This document shows, piece after piece, positions 1 through 6,743 of a DNA stretch of 19,301 bases. How positions within the stretch are numbered: position 1 is the stretch's first letter; each line of letters opens with the position of its first letter. Source of the stretch: DASYAN01 sp036501345 (GTDB lineage Bacteria > Chloroflexota > Ktedonobacteria > Ktedonobacterales > Ktedonobacteraceae); NCBI GenBank assembly GCA_036501345.1, contig DASYAN010000526.1, forward strand, positions 1 through 19,301, read 5' to 3'. The translations under genes were made by a program, and so were the position numbers. The notes below the pieces were generated by a model that had not been told where the DNA came from, did no database searches, and worked only from the letters and a program-made list of their open reading frames with translations.

Positions 1-765
1 ACCGGCGATTCCTGCCGCCGTCGTTTTGCCCAAAGTGGCCAGACAAAGCGCAATCATTGAATACACAAAAAGTCCAAGAGCTGTTATAAGCACATAGAGG
101 ATCGCATGAACTATCCATTCCGCTGTAAAGAAGCTAAAATCAACAGCTATTCCTGTCGTCAAATTGAATAGTGCTCCCACTATTATACCAACCAGGATCA
201 ACAGAAAAAGTGTCGCCAGGAGGTAGATAATAACGGCACCAATCTTGGCTAGAAAAAATTGTGTTCTTGTTGGGCCTCTTATCAGCATCAGGCGTATTGT
301 GCCGATACCGTATTCACTGCCAACGATGGTGCCAGTTAAGATAATGAGCGAAATTGTTCCAACTAAATTGATGACAGTTACAGATAGCGCGAGAGAATTA
401 GGCAAGCGGAGTGGTGCGGAAATATCCGCTTTGATTTTCTCTGCAATGACTTGTCTCGCCGTGTCTTGTAGACTCTGTGGTGTGCAATGCTGTTGACCAT
501 TACTATCTGTGGTGCATGAGGCTTGGGGTAAGGGACTATTATTTGCTAAAGCTCCTAAGGCAGGAAATAGGAATGTGATGATCATTATGAGCGTGGCAAT
601 CAAGAGCAGGATCTTAGACATGGCGCGTCGTCGTAGCTTATACAGCTCGGCACCAATTGAACGGAATAGAACACTCAGAAAATCTTGATGTCCCATGATG
701 ACTGTATCACTACGTTTAGCTGCAGGCATATCTTGTTCTGTTGCTGTTTGTGGTATGCTGCTCAT
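1..765 (-). CDS. ABC-2 type transporter permease (3' end beyond window)
   Basis: Reading the minus strand from ATG 765-763 gives 255 open codons to the left edge, so the C-terminus is missing. It would form the membrane channel of an exporter with the ATPase encoded just upstream. The N-terminal ~48 residues are cytoplasmic and include a basic stretch before the first membrane segment (about residues 50-75). A large extracytoplasmic loop follows, containing a Cys pair. Three more hydrophobic segments follow: one beginning near LALSVTVINLVGTISLI, then GAVIIYLLATLFLLILVGI, then AILYVLITALGLFVYSMIAL. The topology and the neighbour fit the ABC-2 permease family; the substrate cannot be read. Its ATG overlaps the ATPase stop by 4 nt (ATGA), indicating translational coupling. 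The start is inferred from that overlap. Confidence 0.8.
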   Translation of the reverse strand, partial: MSSIPQTATEQDMPAAKRSDTVIMGHQDFLSVLFRSIGAELYKLRRRAMSKILLLIATLIMIITFLFPALGALANNSPLPQASCTTDSNGQQHCTPQSLQDTARQVIAEKIKADISAPLRLPNSLALSVTVINLVGTISLIILTGTIVGSEYGIGTIRLMLIRGPTRTQFFLAKIGAVIIYLLATLFLLILVGIIVGALFNLTTGIAVDFSFFTAEWIVHAILYVLITALGLFVYSMIALCLATLGKTTAAGIAG

Positions 766-1826
766 AATATTGCCCCTTTCTCTTTTTCTGATTGTATCTG
801 TGCAGGAATAGGGGCGAACCTCTGCATGCCATTCTGTATAGAGAGTGCTGAAGTGGGAGTGGTGGCTTCCAAAAAGACATCCTCCAGGCTACCTTCTCGT
901 GGGTAGATTTCAGATGCAAAGAGATTGTTGTGTGCAAGCAGCATATTAATTTCTGCCGAGCGTGCTACTGGTGCATTGATGATCAGTATGGGCTCGCCCT
1001 CTTTGTTCTGTTCAATACTAATATCGCTAATCCATGTTGCACCTTGTTCCTGTGAATGGCGCAGCACATCAAATGCGCTGTTAGTTTGCTCTGCCTGACC
1101 TATGCGTACTTCAATCCGTTCGCGCTCGCGTAGCAGTTCTTTCACGTCACCTTGTTTGACGAGGTTCCCTTTGCGCAAAATAGCAACCCGGTTACAGACC
1201 TGCTGGACCTCAGCAAGTAGATGACTGGAGATGAAAATCGTTTTCCCAAGCGAGGATAGGCGTCTGATAAGTTGCCTGATCTCGATCATTCCAGATGGAT
1301 CTAGCCCATTCGTTGGTTCGTCGAGCATGACTAGTTCTGGATCTGTTAGCAATGCTGCTGCAATTCCTAAGCGTTGTTTCATGCCGAGCGAATACTTCCG
1401 GTAAGCAAGTTTGCCGTATGCACGTAGTTCGACAATATCGAGCACCTCTTCTATTCGGCGGTCATTGGCTTTGCCTAAAACCATACCCGAGTTTGCTGCA
1501 ACAACGCGGAGATTGTCCAGGCCGGACAGGTAAGGATAGAAGATAGGGGTTTCTACGATTGCTCCAATGCGTAATAGAATAGAGGGCAATTGATAAGCCG
1601 TATCCAATCCAAAGAGGATAGCCCGCCCTGCGGTTGGACGAATCAGTCCGAGTAGCATACGAATGGTCGTTGTCTTGCCAGATCCGTTAGGGCCGAGGAA
1701 GCCAAAAACATCTCCTCGTATGACTTGGAGATTTAAATCATTGACGGCTACCAGGTTTCCAAATACCTTAGTCAATCTGGTTGTACTGATTACAGTGTTA
1801 CCATCGTAGAGAGATATATTATTCAC
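762..1826 (-). CDS. ABC transporter ATP-binding protein
   Basis: 354 aa nucleotide-binding subunit that would energise the adjacent permease. Walker A GPNGSGKTT spans residues 45-53. The ABC signature YSLGMKQRL is followed by Walker B (ELVMLDEP), the D-loop NGLDPSG and the switch His in FISSHLL. The ~100 residues after the ATPase core resemble the C-terminal extension of the multidrug/bacitracin exporter (CcmA-like) class. The start is GTG at 1826-1824, overlapping the mqsA stop as GTGA, with an AGGGAG-type SD inside the end of mqsA. A gene starting on the stop of an antitoxin is unusual and implies one polycistronic mRNA. Residues after about 320 are poorly conserved tail. Substrate unknown. 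Confidence 0.93.
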   Translation of the reverse strand: MNNISLYDGNTVISTTRLTKVFGNLVAVNDLNLQVIRGDVFGFLGPNGSGKTTTIRMLLGLIRPTAGRAILFGLDTAYQLPSILLRIGAIVETPIFYPYLSGLDNLRVVAANSGMVLGKANDRRIEEVLDIVELRAYGKLAYRKYSLGMKQRLGIAAALLTDPELVMLDEPTNGLDPSGMIEIRQLIRRLSSLGKTIFISSHLLAEVQQVCNRVAILRKGNLVKQGDVKELLRERERIEVRIGQAEQTNSAFDVLRHSQEQGATWISDISIEQNKEGEPILIINAPVARSAEINMLLAHNNLFASEIYPREGSLEDVFLEATTPTSALSIQNGMQRFAPIPAQIQSEKEKGAIL

Positions 1827-2227
1827 CTACTCCCTCTGATTTCAGCTAACAGATCGGGGTGACGGTCGAGTACTCGAAACAGGAGTACAAGTGCCAGTGG
1901 TGGTTTTGTTCTCCCGTTTTCATATCGTGAGAAAGCATTGTGCCCACCTCCGAAAATCTCAGCGGCTTGTTTTTGGTCTAGGTCTAGTTTCTCGCGAACT
2001 TCTGCAATAAACTCGGGGTCAACAAAGGATGCATTCACTTGTTTCCTAAACTCGCCCATCAGGCTACTGACCCGACTTGCTTCAGCAAGTTCAAGGATAG
2101 ATTCACCACACGCAGGACAGAAATCACCAGTGACATTCTGAATAACGGTTGTTTCGCCCTTGTATGTATGTGATATGTCGCGTGTGTCGTGTATTAACTT
2201 AGCACTAGAGCAAATTGGGCATTCCAT
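1823..2227 (-). CDS. mqsA: MqsA-family antitoxin (zinc finger + HTH)
   Basis: 134 aa antitoxin that would neutralise MqsR and repress the operon. The N-terminal zinc-binding domain has Cys 3, 6, 37 and 40, the same positions as in E. coli MqsA (from memory of that protein). The C-terminal HTH-XRE domain contains IFGGGHNAFSRYENG, matching the MqsA DNA-recognition region, and ends LLAEIRGSR. The start chosen is ATG 2227-2225 (MECPIC...), because AAGGAG lies 10 nt upstream inside the last codons of mqsR. A longer reading from 2263 would overlap mqsR and add non-family residues. The gap to mqsR is 4 nt and the stop overlaps the ABC ATPase start. The toxin-first gene order is as in E. coli mqsRA. 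Confidence 0.93.
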   Translation of the reverse strand: MECPICSSAKLIHDTRDISHTYKGETTVIQNVTGDFCPACGESILELAEASRVSSLMGEFRKQVNASFVDPEFIAEVREKLDLDQKQAAEIFGGGHNAFSRYENGRTKPPLALVLLFRVLDRHPDLLAEIRGSR

Positions 2228-2231
2228 ATTA

Positions 2232-2528
2232 TTACAGCTCCTTAAAAGATAAGATGAGCACATCGTTCACTACAATCAGTTTTACGTACACTATACCAAC
2301 ATGTGTAGTAGGACGATATACATCTTGCCATTCTCTGTGATTGTTGTGGCTTGTCATACTCTTGTAAAAATCCTTTAAAGTCAATGCCATCACAATGCTC
2401 ACAATCTCTTTAGCATTCAGACCCAGTGCATCTGCTCCAGCAAGAGCAGATGTAGTGATACGTACTTTTCCCGCTTGTAGCATAACCTTCATGGTTGACA
2501 ACTCACAGTGCGGTTTGAATTTTTCCAT
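2232..2528 (-). CDS. mqsR: MqsR-family mRNA interferase toxin
   Basis: 98 aa toxin of the RelE/MqsR fold, predicted to cleave mRNA (at GCU in E. coli). The catalytic residues described for E. coli MqsR are at identical positions: Lys56 (DFYKSMT), Gln68 (WQDVYRP), Tyr81 (VYVK) and Lys96 (SFKE). Length is the same as E. coli MqsR, so it looks intact and active. ATG 2528 is favoured because it aligns with the family N-terminus MEK..PH..LS. No good SD precedes it, and the inferred transcript starts only about a dozen nt upstream, so initiation may be weak or near-leaderless. First gene of the four-gene minus-strand operon. Confidence 0.93.
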   Translation of the reverse strand: MEKFKPHCELSTMKVMLQAGKVRITTSALAGADALGLNAKEIVSIVMALTLKDFYKSMTSHNNHREWQDVYRPTTHVGIVYVKLIVVNDVLILSFKEL

Positions 2529-2547
2529 AAACTATCTTTCATCATAA

Positions 2548-2576
2548 ATGATACCCTACTTGGGTAAAATTTGCAA
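2548..2576 (-). promoter_or_regulatory. mqsRA operon promoter
   Basis: On the minus strand, TTGCAA (2576-2571) is separated by exactly 17 nt from TATCAT (2553-2548): a 4/6 -35 and a 5/6 -10. Transcription would start near 2541, about 12 nt before the mqsR ATG. The spacer is almost filled by an inverted repeat, as expected for autorepression. Confidence 0.65.
2552..2566. promoter_or_regulatory. Inverted repeat in mqsRA promoter spacer (putative MqsA operator 1)
   Basis: TACCC at 2552-2556 and GGGTA at 2562-2566 form perfect 5-bp arms with a 5-nt spacer, lying between -35 and -10 and overlapping the -10. It resembles in layout the ACCT...AGGT palindromes known for E. coli MqsA. Occupancy would block RNA polymerase. 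The regulator identity is inferred. Confidence 0.5.
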
Positions 2577-2603
2577 GTAATGTATTGATAGAATACATTA
2601 CTT
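2575..2603. promoter_or_regulatory. Perfect 12-bp inverted repeat (putative MqsA operator 2)
   Basis: AAGTAATGTATT (2575-2586) and AATACATTACTT (2592-2603) are perfect 12-bp arms with a 5-nt spacer. It overlaps the edge of the mqsRA -35 and lies about 28 bp upstream of the divergent plus-strand promoter, so a bound protein could affect both directions. Its centre is 30 bp from the first repeat, and both repeats have 5-nt spacers. Confidence 0.55.
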
Positions 2604-2630
2604 TGTTAGCTGTTCAGTATCCACCGTACC

Positions 2631-2659
2631 TTGTTCCTATCATTGCCTTATGCTATAAT
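2631..2659 (+). promoter_or_regulatory. Promoter of the oxidoreductase gene
   Basis: TTGTTC (2631-2636), a 17-nt spacer, and a perfect TATAAT (2654-2659) preceded by TGC (extended -10). Expected start near 2666, leaving a leader of about 180 nt before the ATG at 2845. Confidence 0.7.
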
Positions 2660-2665
2660 CTGACA

Positions 2666-2844
2666 CGGAAAAAGAGCATATATTTTCCCACAAGCGTAGA
2701 TCTAGTGCTTGCAGGGGATAGCATTAAAGAATAGGCCATGCATGTGTCATGGCGAAAGCCTGAGCCACCACACCCAGTATAGAGTGCGAAATTGCCTTCC
2801 TAGTTTGTCAAAGATGTTCAGTGCTCAGGAAAGGATTTTGTAAG
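2666..2844 (+). other. Long 5' leader with two mutually exclusive hairpins
   Basis: No ORF with an SD is evident here. GCCATG (2735-2740) pairs with CATGGC (2748-2753) around a 7-nt loop. GGC-GAAA-GCC (2751-2760) forms a GNRA-like tetraloop hairpin that uses the same GGC, so the two helices compete. I could not match it to a known riboswitch consensus; a regulatory leader is only a possibility. The AAGGA SD of the next gene is at 2831-2835. Confidence 0.3.
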
Positions 2845-4653
2845 ATGATAGATCCCGATCGCGAATTAGAAGCAAGGTATCAGTCGGTGACCGTCACTCC
2901 TGATTGGTATCAGACAAATATTCCCTGTCAGGTTGGTTGTCCTGCTCATACGGACGTTTCTACCTACATTGGTTTGATTTCGCAAGCTCGTTTCGACGAA
3001 GCCTACCTATTGAATCGTAAAGCGAATGTAGTGCCAGGTGTGTTAGGGCGTACCTGTGCGCGTCCCTGTGAGCCTGTCTGCCGTCGTAATAAGGTCGATG
3101 GCAAGCCCATTGCCATCTGTTGGCTGAAGCGTGCAGCTGCTGATCATCGTGAATATCGTCATCATGCCGAGTGTCCACCGATTACCAACGACAAGAAAGT
3201 TGCTGTTGTTGGGGCTGGTTCCGCTGGTCTGGCCTGTGCTCGTGATCTGCGCGAGATGGGCTACTCGGTGACGATCTATGAACAGTATCCTACGGCTGGC
3301 GGCGTAATGGTCAATGGAATTCCCGTCTGGCGTCTTCCCCGTGCTGTGACGACGGAAGAGTGTGACGAGTACATGGAGGACATCGGAGTAGAGATCAAAT
3401 ACAATACCCGTGTGGGACGCGATGTCCAGATTTCTGATCTACTCACGCAGTACAATGCTGTCTATCTTGCCGCTGGTTGCTATATCCCCAATGCGCTGAC
3501 TGGTCCCGATGGCAAGGTCATTGCAGGTGCAGAGCTAGAGGGTGTGATCGACGGTATTCGCTTGCTTGAAAAGACCAATTATGGTGAGCCAGCCTTTATT
3601 GGCAAGCGAGTTGCTGTGCTGGGTGCTGGTTTCACTGCTATGGACTGCTGCCGTACGGCAATCCGTTTTGGTGCTGAGAAGGTCTACGTCATGTATCGCC
3701 GTTCGAAAGAAGAGGCAGGCTCTGACGAGTACGAAGTTGACGAGGCTATCTATGAGAACGTCGAGTTCCAGTATCTCGTCACGCAGACGGCGATCTCCAG
3801 TAACGATGGAGTCCATGTCGGTGGTATGCGTTTCATCCGTAACAAATTGGGTGATCCTGATGCTGGTGGTCGTCGTCGTCCAATAGCTCTTCCTGGCACC
3901 GAGTTTGAGATTGAGGTTGATACGGTCGTGCCTGCCTTCGGTCAGTATAGTGATACCACCTGGATTCAGACTGAGGAACTAGGCTTGGAGGTAAACAAGT
4001 GGGGTGTTCCTCTATTGGATCTCGATACCTGGATGACAAACCATCCCGGTCTCTTTGCTGGTGGTGACTTTACACAGGGATCACGCAATCTGATCTCTGC
4101 CATTGGCGATGGCCGCGACGCTTCTGCTGCGATCAACCGCTATCTGGGTGGTGTTGATAAGCCCGCCGAGGCTGCCGAGGAGATTGAGCTGCCCGATTAC
4201 CGCCGTGGCATGGTTGATAACTATGAGTCCATTCCACATGAGATGCTGCCATCTCTGCCGTTGAGCGAGCGTTATAGCAATACGCGTGAGACGGAGACCG
4301 GTTATACTCCTGAGCAGGCGGTTAGTCAGGCTCGTCGGTGTCTGCAATGCCAGTTGAATATTATGGTTGATCCTTCAATCTGTATTCTCTGCTCTGGCTG
4401 TGTGGATATCTGCCCCTATGACTGCATTAGCATGGAAGGTCTCTCGCGTGTGGTCAAAGGCGATATCATGCATCAAGGTGCCGAAAACTGGCGTGGTGGC
4501 GCAGACATGATCATTGACGAGGAAAAGTGTATCCGTTGTGGCTTGTGTGTTGTGCGCTGCCCAACAGATGCTATCTCGATGGTCCAGTTCGAAGTTGCCA
4601 GCCCCAACGATCGCTGGACAGTTTCGAAGATTCCGGTCATCAACGTAAAATAA
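2845..4653 (+). CDS. FAD/NAD(P)-dependent GltD-like oxidoreductase with C-terminal 4Fe-4S ferredoxin domain
   Basis: 602 aa soluble flavoprotein of the GltD / dihydropyrimidine dehydrogenase N-terminal / NfnB superfamily, moving electrons between NAD(P)H, FAD and Fe-S clusters. The N-terminal helical domain holds the usual Cys sets (C28, C32; C71, C75, C79). The FAD Rossmann motif GAGSAG is at 123-128 and the NAD(P) motif GAGFTA at 260-265, followed by a basic YRRS that suggests NADPH. The FAD-closing motif GDFTQGSRNL follows. The C-terminus adds two CxxCxxCxxxCP ferredoxin motifs (C513/516/519/523 and C562/565/568/572) and an extra CxxC at 499/502. ATG 2845 is preferred over GTG 2821 because AAGGA lies 9 nt upstream. 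There is no gltB beside it, so a glutamate synthase role is not shown; a ferredoxin:NADP-type or NfnL-like role is equally possible. Confidence 0.85.
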   Translation: MIDPDRELEARYQSVTVTPDWYQTNIPCQVGCPAHTDVSTYIGLISQARFDEAYLLNRKANVVPGVLGRTCARPCEPVCRRNKVDGKPIAICWLKRAAADHREYRHHAECPPITNDKKVAVVGAGSAGLACARDLREMGYSVTIYEQYPTAGGVMVNGIPVWRLPRAVTTEECDEYMEDIGVEIKYNTRVGRDVQISDLLTQYNAVYLAAGCYIPNALTGPDGKVIAGAELEGVIDGIRLLEKTNYGEPAFIGKRVAVLGAGFTAMDCCRTAIRFGAEKVYVMYRRSKEEAGSDEYEVDEAIYENVEFQYLVTQTAISSNDGVHVGGMRFIRNKLGDPDAGGRRRPIALPGTEFEIEVDTVVPAFGQYSDTTWIQTEELGLEVNKWGVPLLDLDTWMTNHPGLFAGGDFTQGSRNLISAIGDGRDASAAINRYLGGVDKPAEAAEEIELPDYRRGMVDNYESIPHEMLPSLPLSERYSNTRETETGYTPEQAVSQARRCLQCQLNIMVDPSICILCSGCVDICPYDCISMEGLSRVVKGDIMHQGAENWRGGADMIIDEEKCIRCGLCVVRCPTDAISMVQFEVASPNDRWTVSKIPVINVK

Positions 4654-4676
4654 AGCTACTGCATATATTAAATAAG

Positions 4677-4704
4677 AGGAGCGACAGTTCTGTTGCTCCT
4701 TTTT
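4677..4704 (+). terminator. Rho-independent terminator after the oxidoreductase gene
   Basis: AGGAGCGACA (4677-4686), loop GTTC, TGTTGCTCCT (4691-4700): a 10-bp stem with one G-U pair, then a T-run (4700-4704). It lies 24 nt after the stop codon. Confidence 0.88.
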
Positions 4705-4819
4705 GTGTTAAGATTTGTGCAAATTTCCTATGACCATTATTCACATCGTCGAAGCGTGTATCTGTATCGTATTCCCTAAGCAGTTGAATGGCCTTGCCTA
4801 CAATTTGTGAACTGCTTCA

Positions 4820-4848
4820 TTGACATTCTCAGCAATATACTGAATAAT
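4820..4848 (+). promoter_or_regulatory. Strong promoter upstream of the IscB element
   Basis: Consensus TTGACA (4820-4825), 17-nt spacer, AATAAT (4843-4848; 5/6). It reads toward the IscB element and, beyond it, the kinase genes. It may be the original kinase-operon promoter now separated by the insertion, or it may drive the omega-RNA. Apart from this promoter, a downstream dyad and a small possible ORF, the stretch 4705-5100 holds nothing I recognise. Confidence 0.6.
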
Positions 4849-4926
4849 TATAGAGGGTTCCGAACTTTGCGGCATTTATTTGGTATCTTTAATGACTATA
4901 TGCTACTTTGGAAAGTATTGTGTGCG

Positions 4927-4977
4927 TTTGAGAATGCTATAAGCTAGGCCGATTTTGTCTAGTGCCGTATTCTCAAA
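4927..4977. repeat. 51-nt imperfect inverted repeat
   Basis: Outer arms 4927-4937 and 4967-4977 pair over 11 bp with one G-U (TTTGAGAATGC against GTATTCTCAAA). An inner CTAG/CTAG (4944-4947, 4959-4962) can extend the stem. The left arm runs into TGCTATAAG (4936-4943), an extended -10-like sequence with no convincing -35. It could be an operator, an attenuator or a remnant mobile-element end. No T-run follows, so it is not a good terminator. Confidence 0.4.
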
Positions 4978-5048
4978 ACTGCTTGCCGATTCTAAAAGGG
5001 TGCTGACCCTGGGATTCCTGCCATACTTTCAAGTGAGGAGAAGTAGAC

Positions 5049-5117
5049 ATGTGTAAACCGAAAAGGTCAACTGATTATTTAAGAAGAAAGCGTATTTGTC
5101 GGTTTGCTTATGGTTAG
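5049..5117 (+). CDS. Possible 22-residue basic peptide ORF with strong SD
   Basis: ATG 5049 opens 22 codons rich in Lys/Arg (begins MCKPKRSTDYLRRK) and stops at TAG 5115-5117. GAGGAG at 5035-5040 lies 8 nt upstream, an excellent ribosome site. The ORF ends inside the omega-RNA region, so it may be the 5' stub of a gene cut by the IscB element, a leader peptide or chance. I do not recognise the peptide. Confidence 0.25.
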   Translation: MCKPKRSTDYLRRKRICRFAYG

Positions 5118-5385
5118 GGACCCAATCCCCTCAAAGGGATGGGCTTGCAGCAATCCAGTAACGGGAGGCTTCGAGCTTCACCTGTCCAGACTCAGCTTTG
5201 AAACAGAAGCTACGTTAGGAGCGAAACTAGGTACGTTGGGATGCGAGGCCAGTCCCAACCGCTACGGTGAAGGGTTAAACAGGATTACAGGGGTTAGTGC
5301 CAGTGCTCTTCACGCTAAACCGTTCCATAACAGTGTCGAGGCCACCATTACCCGGGTAACCGGAGGCTCTCAAAGGAGCAAGCAA
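5104..5385 (+). ncRNA. IscB-associated omega-RNA (approximate ends)
   Basis: About 280 nt without a plausible ORF of its own directly precede iscB, the known location of omega-RNAs. The segment is rich in helices: 5121-5143; GTTGGGA/TCCCAAC at 5235-5241 and 5253-5259 with an 11-nt loop; the palindrome TTACCCGGGTAA at 5348-5359; and GCTC/GAGC around the iscB SD. TTGCTT (5104-5109) and AAGCAA (5380-5385) could close the molecule end to end. In IscB systems the guide lies at the 5' end and is copied from flanking DNA outside the left end, so here it would fall roughly at 5080-5103 (inference). The reading frame open from 5104 to 5385 is in frame with iscB but looks like structured RNA, not protein. 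Confidence 0.7.
5121..5143 (+). repeat. Left-end hairpin of the IscB element
   Basis: CCC plus a bulged A plus ATCCC, a 6-nt loop, then GGGAT and GGG. It is the counterpart of the hairpin at 6721-6743. Positions 2 and 22 differ between the copies in a compensating way (C-G here, T-A there), so pairing is conserved. Confidence 0.65.
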
Positions 5386-6687
5386 TTGAGTAACGTTTTT
5401 GTAGTAGGCACCAACAAACAGCCATTAAATACGATTCATCCTGGAGAGGCTCGATTTCTCCTTAATAGAGGAAAAGCAGCAGTCTTGAAGCACTATCCGT
5501 TCACAATCATTTTAAAGGTTGAAATTTCCGATCCCGTGGTAGCAGAACTGCGGATCAAAATTGACCCAGGCTCAAAAACCACGGGGATAGCAATCGTCAA
5601 CGACCAATCGGGTGAAGTCGTTTTTGCAGGTGAACTATCGCACAGAGGCCTGCAGATCAAGAAGAGCCTGGACGATCGGCGAGGTGTGCGCAGGGGCAGA
5701 CGCAACCGTCATACCAGATACCGCAAAGCACGGTGGCAGAATCGGCAAAAACCCAAAGGTTGGTTACCTCCATCTTTGCAGAGCAGAATAGCCAACGTCC
5801 TCACCTGGGCGCAGAGACTTGCAAGAGTCTGCCGCATCACAGCTATCAGTATGGAGTTGGTGAAGTTCGATATGCAGTTGATGGAGAATGCTGAGATATC
5901 TGGAGTGGACTACCAACAGGGAACTTTGGCCGGATATGAGACCAGAGAGTACCTGCTGGAGAAGTGGGGACGCAAATGCGCCTATTGCAGGAAGGGAAAC
6001 CTTCCTCTTCAGGTCGAGCACATTCACCCAAGAGCCAATGGTGGTACCAACCGCGTGAGCAACCTGTGCCTCGCGTGTGAGAAGTGTAACCAAGCCAAGG
6101 GAACCAAGGACATTCAGATTTTCTTGAAGAAGAAGCCGGATCTCCTGAAGAGGATTTTGGCACAAGCAAAAGCTCCACTTAGGGATGCTGCAGCGGTTAA
6201 TGCGATACGCTGGGAATTGTTTCGAAGGTTGCAAGATTTAGGGTTACCGATCGAATGCGGTTCTGGTGGTCTCACCAAATACAACCGAACAACGCGTGAT
6301 CTTCCCAAGACCCATTGGTTAGATGCCGCATCTGTGGGAAAATCCACTCCAGAAGCTTTACAGATTGCTGGTGTGAAACCACTCTCAATCACGGCTTATG
6401 GGCACGGATGTAGGCAGATGTGCTTGATGACAAAGTTTGGCTTTCCTCGTACCGATCCCAAAGAGAAGCATCCCAAGCACGGCTTTAAGACGGGCGATAT
6501 CGTCAAAGCCATTGTGCCGTCTCATCTCAAGCGTGCAGGGACACACGTTGGGAGAATGTCAGCAAAGGCAAGCGGTTCGTTTACCATAGCAACGAGGTCA
6601 GGAACAGTTTCTGACGTTGGAAAGAAGTATTGCCGAAAGCTCCAACGGGCTGATGGTTACGGGTATTCCCAAAGAAGTGCGAGATGA
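5386..6687 (+). CDS. iscB: IscB RNA-guided HNH/RuvC endonuclease
   Basis: 433 aa ancestor-type relative of Cas9. TTG 5386 is chosen as start: AAAGGAG lies 7 nt upstream and the protein then begins MSNVFVVGTNKQPLNTIHPG, the N-terminal PLMP-type domain. Reading further upstream to 5104 would translate the omega-RNA. RuvC-I is KIDPGSKTTG (D60), followed by an Arg-rich bridge helix (RRGRRNRHTRYRKARW). RuvC-II has E157 (ISMEL). The HNH domain has CAYC and CEKC zinc pairs and catalytic H212 (VEHIHP). RuvC-III has H310/D313 (THWLDAAS). The C-terminal ~100 residues include an SH3-like segment (HGFKTGDIVKAIV) typical of target-adjacent-motif recognition. All catalytic residues are present, so nuclease activity is likely. 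Length is within the usual IscB range. Confidence 0.93.
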   Translation: MSNVFVVGTNKQPLNTIHPGEARFLLNRGKAAVLKHYPFTIILKVEISDPVVAELRIKIDPGSKTTGIAIVNDQSGEVVFAGELSHRGLQIKKSLDDRRGVRRGRRNRHTRYRKARWQNRQKPKGWLPPSLQSRIANVLTWAQRLARVCRITAISMELVKFDMQLMENAEISGVDYQQGTLAGYETREYLLEKWGRKCAYCRKGNLPLQVEHIHPRANGGTNRVSNLCLACEKCNQAKGTKDIQIFLKKKPDLLKRILAQAKAPLRDAAAVNAIRWELFRRLQDLGLPIECGSGGLTKYNRTTRDLPKTHWLDAASVGKSTPEALQIAGVKPLSITAYGHGCRQMCLMTKFGFPRTDPKEKHPKHGFKTGDIVKAIVPSHLKRAGTHVGRMSAKASGSFTIATRSGTVSDVGKKYCRKLQRADGYGYSQRSAR

Positions 6688-6696
6688 AAGATTTTC

Positions 6697-6710
6697 CAGC
6701 CTGTGGGCTG
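6697..6710 (+). terminator. Short hairpin after iscB, possible weak terminator
   Basis: CAGCC (6697-6701), loop TGTG, GGCTG (6706-6710), followed by TTTCTTTCC. The stem is only 5 bp and the T-run is interrupted, so termination is uncertain; it may belong to right-end structure. Confidence 0.3.
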
Positions 6711-6720
6711 TTTCTTTCCT

Positions 6721-6743
6721 CTCAATCCCCTCAAGGGGATGAG
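6721..6743 (+). repeat. Right-end hairpin of the IscB element
   Basis: CTC, bulged A, ATCCCC, loop TCAA, GGGGAT, GAG. Nine paired positions. It repeats the hairpin at 5121-5143 with 20/23 identity. Flanking CTTTC and GAAAG may lengthen the stem. Confidence 0.65.

Noticed and set aside
2228..2263. Longer MqsA starting at 2263
   Set aside because: It overlaps mqsR, adds residues absent from the family and ignores the AAGGAG site placed for ATG 2227.
5104..5385. N-terminal extension of IscB by 94 codons
   Set aside because: The IscB domain begins exactly at TTG 5386 with an ideal SD, and the upstream stretch is structured like an omega-RNA; the open frame is chance.
5764..6234. Minus-strand ORF of 156 codons inside iscB
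   Set aside because: Antisense to conserved nuclease motifs with no family features.
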